Below are positions 28,600 through 36,317 of a DNA stretch of 64,000 bases, in pieces. Numbering within the stretch: position 1 is the first letter of the stretch; every line of letters begins with the position of its first letter. The stretch is from Xanthobacteraceae bacterium (GTDB lineage Bacteria; Pseudomonadota; Alphaproteobacteria; Rhizobiales; Xanthobacteraceae): assembly GCA_019745775.1 (NCBI GenBank), contig JAIESR010000018.1, forward strand, positions 1 through 64,000. The letters run 5' to 3'. Under the pieces are notes generated by a model. That model did not search any database. It was not told where the DNA came from and saw nothing but the letters and a program-made list of their open reading frames with translations. Made by a program: the position numbers and the translations under genes.

Positions 28600-28978
28600 T
28601 GTTGATGGGCGATAAGCACTGACCCGCGCGCAAACGCTCCGTCTCTTAACATAGGTTGTTTCACCGGTTCCGGCGTTGTGCTTGGTGACGGTTTCGGCTC
28701 CGACGCTCGTGACGGCTTGGCTCATGCCTCCAGCCAGGGCGCTTGAGTTCCGCGCCGTATTATTCTGGCCATTCGCCCCCCTTTGCTATATCTTCACCCC
28801 TGCTTTGTTGTGCCGATTTGGTTGCCTATAAAGTCATGTGTTTGGATGGGGACAGCGCTTCGCTGCGGGTGGCGGCGTTCTCGGGCGTGAACGGCACCCC
28901 GGCTTCATGTCTTTTCGGATCCAGGCCATCGATCGCGGGGCATAGGCAACCGCGTCGTCTCGCCAGGCGGCCGTCGCG
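28600..28978. other. Gap upstream of the HWE kinase
   Basis: No supportable gene. A locally AT-rich stretch (28755-28850) is the likely promoter region of the kinase, with a possible -35/-10-like pair TTGGTT and TATAAA around 28819-28835; the spacing is short, so this is weak. Confidence 0.3.
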
Positions 28979-31105
28979 GTGACCGCTCATGCGACCCCGA
29001 GGCACGCGATCGCGGCCTATTCGGCCAGGGCGCATCTCATCGTATTCGGACTGCTGATTGCGCTGCCGCTTCTCGCGGCCGCGGGGCTCATGATCTACCG
29101 CTCGGTCGCGCTGGAGCGCGTGCAGCTCGAGCAGCGCATGACTCAGGTCGTGGACGACCTGGTCGACGACCTCGATCGCGACCTCGCGCGCCATTTGACC
29201 GTGCTTCGCACGCTCGCCGCACTGCCCGCCGTCCGCGATCCCGACCTGTCGGCTTTCCATGCCCAGGCGCGCGCCGTGGTCGACGAGATCGGGCTCGGCA
29301 TTTTGCTGACCGATCCCGGGTCGATGAAGGTGGTGCTGACCACGTTGCGTCCTAATGGCGAAGCGCTGCCCGTGACCGGCAACCCGGAAGGCGTCAAGCG
29401 CATCCTCGCCGGCGCGACGCACGATATCTCGGACGCGTTTATCGGGACCGTCAGCAAGCTGCGGGTCTTCCATATCTCGGTTCCGGTGGCGCGCGACGGC
29501 AAGGTGCTCTACGTGCTCGCGCTCGCGCTCGGTCCCGACCGCCTGCTGCCGCTGCTGCAAGGCCAGAAACTCGGGCCGGGATGGGTCACCGCGGTCTGGG
29601 ACGGGCGTGGCATGCTCATGGCGCGTTCGCCCGACCGGCAAGCGCTGGTCGGCACGTCCAGCCCGGAGCCGTTGCGCGCGCTTCCTGACGGACGCGTCCG
29701 CCCCATGAGGGACACCGATGGCGCCCGCGTCCTCGGCACCGTCGCAAAATCGTCGCTCTCGGACTGGCATGTCACGGTCAACGCGCCTGTGAGCGAGGTC
29801 GAGGGCCAGCTCCGGACGACCTTGCTGTTGCTGGCGGGCAGCGCCATCGGCGGACTGGCGCTGGCGATCGGACTCGGCGTCGTTTTCGGGCGGCGGCTGT
29901 CGAGCCCGCTTTCGCTTTCGTCGGCGGCGGCGCTTGCGCTCGGCAGGGGCGAGGCGATCGCGCCAGATCACAGCACGCTCCTGGAAGCCAACACCATCAA
30001 CCGGGCCCTGCAAACCGCCCAGCAAGAACTCGACGAGCGGCAGCAGGAGTTGCGGCACCTTGCCGAACAACTGTCGGCCGCCGCCGACGCCGCGGAGTTC
30101 GGCAGTTACGACTTCGACGTCGCGAAGGGAACGGTCGAATGGTCGCCGCATCTCAAGAAGCTGCTCGGCGCCGAAGACATCACAGGGCCGGTCGCCGGGG
30201 ACGTGGCGGTGTCGTTTATCCATCCGGAAGATCGCGCGCAGGCGCAGGCGCTCATCCAGCGCGTTCTCGACGGAGCGCAGGAAAAATACGAGCTCGAGTT
30301 CCGCGTGATCCGTCGCGACAACCGGCAGACGCGCTGGGTCATGGACCGTGGGGCCGTGACCAAGGACAGCGAGGGAAAAGTCCGGCGCGTGGTCGGCGTC
30401 CTGATCGACGTGTCCGGCAAAAAAGCCGCCGAGGACAGGCAGCGCCTGCTGCTCCAGGAATTGAACCACCGGGTCAAGAACACGCTCGCGGTGGTCCAGT
30501 CGATCGCCACCCAGACGATCCGCACGCAGCGCGATCCGGCCCGGTTCGTGGAAGCGTTTTCGGCCCGCATCATATCGCTGGCGCGTTCGCATGACTTGCT
30601 GACACGCAACGTCTGGCAGGGCGCCCAGCTCCGGGACGTTGTCGACGCCGCATTGACGAGCTTCCGGAACGTGGAGGGCGCGATCGAGGTGTCCGGTCCG
30701 GACGTCTTGTTGACGGCAGACAATACCGTCGCGATGAGCCTGCTGTTGCACGAGCTTGCGACCAATGCCGCCAAGTATGGCGCGCTGTCCGTGGCGGGAG
30801 GACGGCTGCGGATTTCCTGGTCGGTGTCGAAGGCCCCGTCGACATGCACCATCGACTTCAATTGGGCGGAATCCGGCGGCCCACCGGTTGAAACGCCCGC
30901 CGCGCAAGGTTTCGGCACCCGCCTCATCAACGGGATCGCATCGCAGCTCGACGGCACGGTCGAAATCGATTTTTCAATGGACGGCGTGCGGTGCCATCTT
31001 CGTTTCCCGGTACCAGCGCAGGGTACCGATCCCCAACAGCGCGACGGGATAGGATTGCCGGGCGGGCGAACGGATAGACAGGCAGAGCTGTCGCACCTGC
31101 GCTAA
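28979..31105 (+). CDS. HWE-family sensor histidine kinase with Cache-like and PAS domains
   Basis: The 708-aa membrane protein has two helices (about residues 19-45 and 275-305) enclosing a 230-residue periplasmic sensor of Cache type. A PAS domain follows (about 365-475, FGSYDFDVAKGTVEWSPHLKKLLG). The kinase core has the HWE pattern: phosphoacceptor His497 in ELNHRVKNTLA, the N-box HELATNAAKYGALS, the FNWAESGG motif and GFGTRLI. HWE kinases are common in Hyphomicrobiales and often sense light, stress or nutrients through the N-terminal domain. The start codon is GTG. No response regulator is adjacent. The 3' end directly abuts a minus-strand gene remnant and repeat R2. Confidence 0.85.
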   Translation: MTAHATPRHAIAAYSARAHLIVFGLLIALPLLAAAGLMIYRSVALERVQLEQRMTQVVDDLVDDLDRDLARHLTVLRTLAALPAVRDPDLSAFHAQARAVVDEIGLGILLTDPGSMKVVLTTLRPNGEALPVTGNPEGVKRILAGATHDISDAFIGTVSKLRVFHISVPVARDGKVLYVLALALGPDRLLPLLQGQKLGPGWVTAVWDGRGMLMARSPDRQALVGTSSPEPLRALPDGRVRPMRDTDGARVLGTVAKSSLSDWHVTVNAPVSEVEGQLRTTLLLLAGSAIGGLALAIGLGVVFGRRLSSPLSLSSAAALALGRGEAIAPDHSTLLEANTINRALQTAQQELDERQQELRHLAEQLSAAADAAEFGSYDFDVAKGTVEWSPHLKKLLGAEDITGPVAGDVAVSFIHPEDRAQAQALIQRVLDGAQEKYELEFRVIRRDNRQTRWVMDRGAVTKDSEGKVRRVVGVLIDVSGKKAAEDRQRLLLQELNHRVKNTLAVVQSIATQTIRTQRDPARFVEAFSARIISLARSHDLLTRNVWQGAQLRDVVDAALTSFRNVEGAIEVSGPDVLLTADNTVAMSLLLHELATNAAKYGALSVAGGRLRISWSVSKAPSTCTIDFNWAESGGPPVETPAAQGFGTRLINGIASQLDGTVEIDFSMDGVRCHLRFPVPAQGTDPQQRDGIGLPGGRTDRQAELSHLR

Positions 31106-31139
31106 TTCTGCCGCGCGATCGCCGCCCGCAGCGTCGTCA
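31102..31139 (-). pseudogene. Remnant of a Bug-receptor gene 3' end
   Basis: On the minus strand this piece reads LLTTLRAAIARQN followed by TAG. The end of the intact receptor gene 31296-32372 reads VLTTLRAAVAGQN then TGA, and the DNA matches at 30 of 36 positions. Repeat R2 copy 2 lies exactly between the two. It is either the tail of a lost paralog or a duplication made with the element. Its stop overlaps the kinase stop codon. Confidence 0.55.
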
Positions 31140-31286
31140 GTAGGGTGGGCAAAGCTGAGCCCCGCGAAAGCAGGGCGAAGCGTGCCCACCAGCAGAATCG
31201 CGTCGGCGCGATGCCCTTGGTGGGCACGGCGCTGCACCGGCCGCGTGGAAAACATGGGCGCGTGACAGCGCCTTTGCCCATCCTAC
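31140..31286. repeat. R2 palindromic element, copy 2
   Basis: The 147-bp element is bounded by GTAGGGTGGGCAAAG (31140) and CTTTGCCCATCCTAC (to 31286), 15-bp terminal inverted repeats with one mismatch. It contains a second internal GTGGGCACGGCGCTGCACC pairing with the left arm. The size and ends resemble a non-autonomous MITE-like element. Confidence 0.85.
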
Positions 31287-31295
31287 AACCCCGAT

Positions 31296-32372
31296 TCAAT
31301 TCTGCCCGGCGACCGCCGCGCGCAGCGTGGTCAACACGCCGCCCTGCACCGCGGCCAGCGAATTGAACACACCGCGGCCGCGCTCGACGCCGATATAGGT
31401 GTACGGCATCCCGAAACGCCTGGTCGACTCCGCGATGAACTCCGGATCGTTCGACGCCGCGTCGTAGGCTTTCCGCAGAACATCGAGCGGGCCCGCATCG
31501 GTCGCCGGCGGCGCGAGGCCCACGAACGTCAATTCGCCGGTCTGGTTGGTGAGCCAGTTGAGCGCATCCCACATCGCGCCCGCGGGCGCCTTGCCGTGCA
31601 CCTGCTTGTGGAGGTCGGGGAACGCCGGCATCTCGGCGATGAACTTGCTGGTTTCGTAGCGGCCCTTCTCGTCGACCGGCACCAGATAGGCGAAGCCCAT
31701 GCCTTCGCCCGACTTCACGAATTGCGCATTGCGCCCGCGGAAGGTCGTGATGCTCGTCGAATGAACGTTGACCTCGCCGCGCTGCAACGCCAGGAACACG
31801 TCGTTGCCGCCGCGATAGCCGACCACGAGCTTGTGCCGGACCCCGAGCGTGCGCAGCGCGAGATGCGGCAGCAGCCCGGAAATATCGGTGTTGTTGAGCG
31901 ACCCGAGCACCACGGTTTCGGCCTTGATGATATCCGCCGGCGACTTGACGCCGCCCGCGACCATGTCGCGGCGCCCGTAGATCACGCGGATGTCGCCGGT
32001 GCCGCCCAGGAATTCGAACTTCTCGTAACGCGCGCGCAGGCCCTGGTCGCCGAGCGCCTGCGCCAGCGGATCCCAGGGCCCGTAGAGGATGGTCAGCCCG
32101 TCGGGCGCGGCGCGCTCGAACACGTGGTTGGTCGCGGTCTTGCCGCCGGCGCCCGGCATGTTCTGGACGATGATGGTCGGGTTGCCGGGGATGTGCTTGC
32201 GCAGATAGCCGGAGAAGCTGCGGGCGAAGGTGTCGACGGTGCCGCCGGCTTCGAGCCCGACGATCACGCGGAGCGTCTTGCCGGCGTAATGGTCGCCCGG
32301 CTGTGCCGCGGCCGGCTGGCCGGTCGCGATCAGCACGAACCCGCCGGCGATGGCTGCCAAAATCCGCGTCAT
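31296..32372 (-). CDS. Bug-family (tripartite tricarboxylate transporter-type) solute-binding protein
   Basis: The 358-aa precursor has a signal peptide (cleavage near AAAQ). The Bug-family periplasmic binding fold follows, with KTLRVIVGLEAGGTVDTFARSFSGYLRKHIPGNPTI (split here by normal loops), NMPGAGGKTATNHVFE and the second-lobe ADIIKAETVVLGS. Such receptors bind carboxylates, aromatics or nicotinate for TctAB permeases, but no TctA or TctB gene is in the window. It diverges from the aromatic catabolic cluster beginning at 32952, so a substrate of that pathway is a plausible ligand. GGAGG five bases before the ATG supports the start. Confidence 0.85.
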   Translation of the reverse strand: MTRILAAIAGGFVLIATGQPAAAQPGDHYAGKTLRVIVGLEAGGTVDTFARSFSGYLRKHIPGNPTIIVQNMPGAGGKTATNHVFERAAPDGLTILYGPWDPLAQALGDQGLRARYEKFEFLGGTGDIRVIYGRRDMVAGGVKSPADIIKAETVVLGSLNNTDISGLLPHLALRTLGVRHKLVVGYRGGNDVFLALQRGEVNVHSTSITTFRGRNAQFVKSGEGMGFAYLVPVDEKGRYETSKFIAEMPAFPDLHKQVHGKAPAGAMWDALNWLTNQTGELTFVGLAPPATDAGPLDVLRKAYDAASNDPEFIAESTRRFGMPYTYIGVERGRGVFNSLAAVQGGVLTTLRAAVAGQN

Positions 32373-32437
32373 TCGTTCCTCCCGCCGCGTTTACGTGCGT
32401 CCCTTATACCGACATTCAAAAGGTTCGACCTCTCCCG

Positions 32438-32559
32438 GCGTCATGGCCGGGCATAGCCCGTCGAAGACGGGCGTGAACGCCCTTACGTCCCGGCCATCCA
32501 CGTCTTTGGTTCGACTGCGGTCTCAGACGTGGATGCCCGCGACAAGCGCGGGCGTGACG
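32438..32559. repeat. Palindromic intergenic repeat (R5)
   Basis: The arms GTCATGGCCGGGCATAGCCC and GATGCCCGCGACAAGCGCGGGC with CGTGACG close a long imperfect palindrome. CCACGTCT (32498) and AGACGTGG (32525) form its inner stem. It is typical of the CGTCATGGCCGGGC repeats I know from Bradyrhizobium-like genomes; single copy here. Confidence 0.65.
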
Positions 32560-32951
32560 AGTCAAACATGGCGCGCTTTTGTGTCGGCAGCCGGCGCGGC
32601 TGTCGGACGCATCAAGGCGACGGCCGCCGCGGTAGATTTTTCGATCGACCGCCCAAGACGATCTTGCCAAATGCCAGGATTTGGCTTATATTCCTTTTAG
32701 AGGAACTATTTCCGATGATATGGGTCGCTTTCGCCCATGCCGGAGGGATGTCCGATCCGCGATGTCCGCCCTGATCGCGCTGGCAAGGCGCAACAGTGGT
32801 AAGAGGTGTAAGAATGTAAGTTTGGAGGAACAACACATTGATCCAAAATCAGAATTGCCGGATTCCGAATCTTACAGCCGGCCCCGCGAAGGTGTAAGAA
32901 TCCCGCGATGTGTAAGCATGTGAAGGTTGGCCACGACTGCGAGCGCTCCGG
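32560..32951. promoter_or_regulatory. Control region of the aromatic cluster with TGTAAG repeats
   Basis: No supportable gene is present. The motif GTGTAAG[A/C]AT occurs at 32806, 32892 and 32910, further TGTAAG hexamers are at 32815 and, inverted, around 32873. Five hexamers in about 115 bases just upstream of the first catabolic gene could be an operator array, although the regulator is unknown. A 19-codon TTG frame near 32837 has a good GGAGG but no recognisable content. Confidence 0.35.
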
Positions 32952-34577
32952 ATGACCGAAAGCACGACCACCGCCGTGATCATCGTCGGCGCCGGGCCGG
33001 TCGGCCTCGGCCTCGCCTGCGACCTCGGGCAGCGCGGCGTCGATTGCGTGCTGATCGAGAAGCGCGACGGCGCCATCAACGTGCCCAAGCAGAGCATGGT
33101 GAGCGCGCGCAACATGGAGTTCTGCCGCCGCTGGGGCGTCGCGAAGACGGTGCGCACCGCGGTCTGGCCGGAAAGCCACGCGCGCGACTTCGTCTATCTC
33201 GCGAGCATGCGCGGCCCGGAATTATGGCGGTTCAAGGTGCCGTCCTATGCCGAGCGCGACAAGCGCGACTTCACGCCCGAGGCCGCCTGCCCCTGCCCGC
33301 AGATTTATTTCGACCCGATCCTCGGCAACCACGCCCGCACGCTGCCGGGCGTGACGCTCGCCTACGACACGCGGCTCGATCGTTTCATGCAGGACGCCGA
33401 CGGCGTCACGGCGCAGGTCACCGACATGGCGACCGGCGCCGCGCGCACCCTGCGCGCGCAGTATCTCGTCGGCTGCGACGGACCGTCCGGCCTCGTGCGC
33501 GACGCGCTCGGCATCGGCATCGAGGGCATCGGCGCGATCGCGCACAGCGTCAACCTGTTCTTCCGCTCGTCCGACCTGGCGACCTCGCACGACAAGGGCT
33601 GGGCGCGGTTCTACCGCGTGATCGACGAGACCGGCTGCTGGGGCGAATTGATCCCGATCGACGGCAAGGAGCTGTGGCGGCTCACCGTGTTCGACGAGCC
33701 GCTCAGCAAGGCCGATCCGGATTTCCTGCTGCGCAAGATGACCGGCGGGCCGTTCCCCTATGAGATGATCTCGGTGTCGCCGTGGGAGCGGCGCGACTAT
33801 GTGGCGCGGCGCTATGGCCAGGGCCGCGTCCTGATCGCCGGCGACGCCGCGCATGAATGCTCGCCGACCGGCGGCATCGGCATGCACACCGGGCTGGAGG
33901 AAGCGGTCAATCTCGGCTGGAAGCTCGCCGCGCTCACCGAAGGCTGGGGCGGGCCGGCGCTGCTTGCTTCCTACGAAATAGAAAGACGGCCGATCGCGGT
34001 GCGCAATGTCGGCCTGGCGACCCGCTCCTACAATGCCATCGCCGCCATCCCGGGCTGGCGCGAGGGCATCACCGGCTGGAAGGCCGATCCGGCGTGGCTG
34101 TCGATCCCGGAACACATGAAGCTGCATTACAGCTACGACGGCTCGCCGATTTGCGTTCCCGACGGCGCGCCGCCGGTACCAATGGAGGCCACGCAGTTCG
34201 TGCCGACGACAAGGCCGGGCACGCGCGCGCCGCACGCCTGGCTCGACGGCGAGCGCTCGACGCTCGATCTTTACGGCGACGGCTTCGTGCTGCTGCGGCT
34301 CGGCGCTAATCCGCCGGAGGCGGCGAGCCTGCTCGCCGCCGCCAAGGCGCAGGGCGTGCCAATGCGCGCGGTGACGCTCGCCGATCCCGACGTCGCGACG
34401 ATCTATGAGACCCGCCTGGTGCTGGTGCGGCCGGACGGGCACGTCGCCTGGCGCGGCAATGAAAGCCCGGCGGACGCTGGCGAGATCGTGAACCGTATCC
34501 GCGGCGCGGCGACGCTCGAAACCGTCATCCCTGACCGGCCCGGCGCGGCGGACGCGCCGCGCGCGCATTTGCTATAG
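32952..34577 (+). CDS. FAD-dependent aromatic monooxygenase (PHBH/MhpA-like)
   Basis: The 541-aa flavoprotein hydroxylases of this family add one oxygen atom to phenolic acids with NAD(P)H. It shows the FAD GxGxxG VGAGPVGLGL (12-21), the DG motif VGCDGPSGLVRDALG, and the GD motif VLIAGDAAHECSPTGGIGMHTGLEEA (split as usual). A C-terminal thioredoxin-like domain (about 430-530) is typical of the MhpA/resorcinol hydroxylase group. It is the first gene of the plus-strand cluster and is followed by a ring-cleavage-type bicupin 28 bases later, so it probably makes the dihydroxylated substrate for that enzyme. Confidence 0.88.
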   Translation: MTESTTTAVIIVGAGPVGLGLACDLGQRGVDCVLIEKRDGAINVPKQSMVSARNMEFCRRWGVAKTVRTAVWPESHARDFVYLASMRGPELWRFKVPSYAERDKRDFTPEAACPCPQIYFDPILGNHARTLPGVTLAYDTRLDRFMQDADGVTAQVTDMATGAARTLRAQYLVGCDGPSGLVRDALGIGIEGIGAIAHSVNLFFRSSDLATSHDKGWARFYRVIDETGCWGELIPIDGKELWRLTVFDEPLSKADPDFLLRKMTGGPFPYEMISVSPWERRDYVARRYGQGRVLIAGDAAHECSPTGGIGMHTGLEEAVNLGWKLAALTEGWGGPALLASYEIERRPIAVRNVGLATRSYNAIAAIPGWREGITGWKADPAWLSIPEHMKLHYSYDGSPICVPDGAPPVPMEATQFVPTTRPGTRAPHAWLDGERSTLDLYGDGFVLLRLGANPPEAASLLAAAKAQGVPMRAVTLADPDVATIYETRLVLVRPDGHVAWRGNESPADAGEIVNRIRGAATLETVIPDRPGAADAPRAHLL

Positions 34578-34605
34578 TGGCGGCAATCGCCCTCGGAGAA
34601 CCGAC

Positions 34606-35646
34606 ATGAGTGCCACCGACGCACCGATCACGACCGCGCCCGGCGGCCGTCCCTACGACGAGATCAGCAAGGACTGGAAGGCCGCCAATCTGCGCCCGCT
34701 GTGGGAGAGCGCGCTCGCCCACAAGGCGCGCGAAGGCGGCCCGGCGCCGCACCACTGGCAATGGAAGGTGCTGCGCCCGCTGATCGACGACGCCATGACG
34801 GTCACCAGCCCGGCCGCGGTCGAGCGCCGCGTGCTGACGCTGACCGATCCCGACGCCGCCGGCGGTCCCGGCTCCACCGCCACCAATCTCGCCGCCGGCT
34901 TCCAGATCCTGCTGCCGGGCGAGAAGGCGCGGCCGCACCGCCACACCATGAACGCGCTGCGCTTCGTCGTCGAAGGCAGGGGCGCCGCGACCGTCGTGGA
35001 CGGCAAGGACTGCCCGATGGACGAGGGCGACCTCGTCATCACCCCGGGCTGGACCTGGCACGAGCACGTGCATCGCGGCGACCGGCCGATCATCTGGCTC
35101 GACGCGCTCGACGCGCCGCTGCACCGCTATCTCGGCACCGACAGGTTCGAGCCCGGCCCGGCGCACGACCTGCCGACCATGCCGGCCGACGCCGCCTTCG
35201 CATTCCCGAACATCGTGCCGGAGCTGAGCGAGCCGGCGACGCCGTTCTCGCCGGTGTTCCGCTATCCCTGGGCACAGGCATCGGCCGCCGTGAAGGCGGC
35301 GCCGAAGTGGAAGGACGGCTCGCGCCGCGTGCGCTACGTCAATCCGGTCAACGGCGGCCCGACCATGCCGCTGATGGACTGCTACCTGATCCAGATCGAC
35401 AGCGGCACCGAGACCGTCCGCTTCCGCACTACCAGCAACGCGGTGTGCCTGGTCTGCGACGGCCGCGGCACCACCAAGGTCGGCGAGGACGCGATCGCCT
35501 GGGACAAGCGCGACGTGTTCAGCCTGCCGCATGGCAACTGGATCACCCACAGGGCCGACGAGACCGCGACGCTGTTCCTGGTCACCGACCGCGATGCGCT
35601 GCATCGCCTCGATCTGCTCCACGAGCAATATGGAAACGAGTTCTAG
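34606..35646 (+). CDS. Gentisate 1,2-dioxygenase-like bicupin
   Basis: The 346-aa protein is a bicupin of the gentisate/1-hydroxy-2-naphthoate dioxygenase family, which cleaves the ring between a carboxyl- and a hydroxyl-bearing carbon with Fe(II). The N-terminal cupin retains the three-His site: PHRHTMNALRFVVEG (two His) and the His of WTWHEH. The C-terminal cupin (about 235-335) has lost these histidines, as is normal for the family. GGAGA lies seven bases before the ATG. The next gene starts directly at the base after its stop. The exact substrate, gentisate, salicylate or a related acid, cannot be told from sequence. Confidence 0.85.
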   Translation: MSATDAPITTAPGGRPYDEISKDWKAANLRPLWESALAHKAREGGPAPHHWQWKVLRPLIDDAMTVTSPAAVERRVLTLTDPDAAGGPGSTATNLAAGFQILLPGEKARPHRHTMNALRFVVEGRGAATVVDGKDCPMDEGDLVITPGWTWHEHVHRGDRPIIWLDALDAPLHRYLGTDRFEPGPAHDLPTMPADAAFAFPNIVPELSEPATPFSPVFRYPWAQASAAVKAAPKWKDGSRRVRYVNPVNGGPTMPLMDCYLIQIDSGTETVRFRTTSNAVCLVCDGRGTTKVGEDAIAWDKRDVFSLPHGNWITHRADETATLFLVTDRDALHRLDLLHEQYGNEF

Positions 35647-36186
35647 ATGACAGGCGAAACCAAACCGAGGCGCGCGGGGCCGGAGCGCAAGGCGAAGCTC
35701 GCGGAGAAGAACTACTGGGACGACCTGATCGCGATCCGCGACGAGCAGCGCGAGCAGATCGCGACCGGCATCCAGGTGGTGAAGGAGAGCGAGCTGCCGC
35801 TCGAGAGCAACCGGCAGGGGCTGATGCGCTGGTACATGCATCCGTCGATCAAGGACACCTGCCTCTCGACCATGATCTTCTTCCAGCAGGAGATCCCGCC
35901 CGGCAGCCGCTCCGGCCGCGTCAAGTTCCAGGGCGGCCAGGTGATCCTGGTGCTGGAGGGCGAGGGCTACAGCGTCATCGACGGCGTCAAGCACCACTGG
36001 GAAGCCGGCGACGTACTCAACCTGCCGCTGCGCCCGCGCGGCATCATCGTGCAACACTTCAACACCGACCCCAGCGTCACGGTGAAATTCGTCGCCACCG
36101 AGCCGAACTGGACCGACTGCACCTTCGTCGACCGCGGCTCCGGCTTCGAGCAGCTCGAGGACGCGCCGGAATACCGGCGGAAATGA
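35647..36186 (+). CDS. Small cupin-domain protein lacking the HxH metal motif (cupin A)
   Basis: The 179-aa protein has a helical N-terminus and one cupin barrel (about 75-170). It is related to the 38497-39009 product: both share VLEGxGYS, WExGD, LPLxP and QHFNxDP. At the place where the other cupin has KHRHQGG, this one reads RVKFQGG, so the first metal motif is gone and only the His of QHFN remains. It is therefore unlikely to be a canonical metal dioxygenase and may be a structural or substrate-binding partner of the intact cupin. Its ATG directly follows the stop of the bicupin gene (translational coupling likely), and a CDC48-like ATPase gene follows. Confidence 0.75.
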   Translation: MTGETKPRRAGPERKAKLAEKNYWDDLIAIRDEQREQIATGIQVVKESELPLESNRQGLMRWYMHPSIKDTCLSTMIFFQQEIPPGSRSGRVKFQGGQVILVLEGEGYSVIDGVKHHWEAGDVLNLPLRPRGIIVQHFNTDPSVTVKFVATEPNWTDCTFVDRGSGFEQLEDAPEYRRK

Positions 36187-36236
36187 GAGTGCGAACTTTG
36201 AATGGGATGGCGCACCCAGGCGGCACGCTCGGTCTG

Positions 36237-36262
36237 CTACCTCTCCCCGTTGGGGGGAGGGA
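36237..36262. repeat. Half copy of the CTCTCCCC repeat (R6)
   Basis: CTACCTCTCCCCGTTGGGG followed by GGAGGG forms a short hairpin similar to the left arm of the repeat at 40448. It sits in the 131-base gap between cupin A and the ATPase gene and may modulate expression there. Confidence 0.45.
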
Positions 36263-36317
36263 GTCCGGCCGCGACTCGCGGAGAGACTGTCAGCAAACGC
36301 GAGGCAGGCGATAGGCG

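Noticed and set aside
28600-28978. 79-aa frame at 28743-28982
   Set aside because: Serine/proline-rich with no start signal; it runs into the kinase start in another frame.
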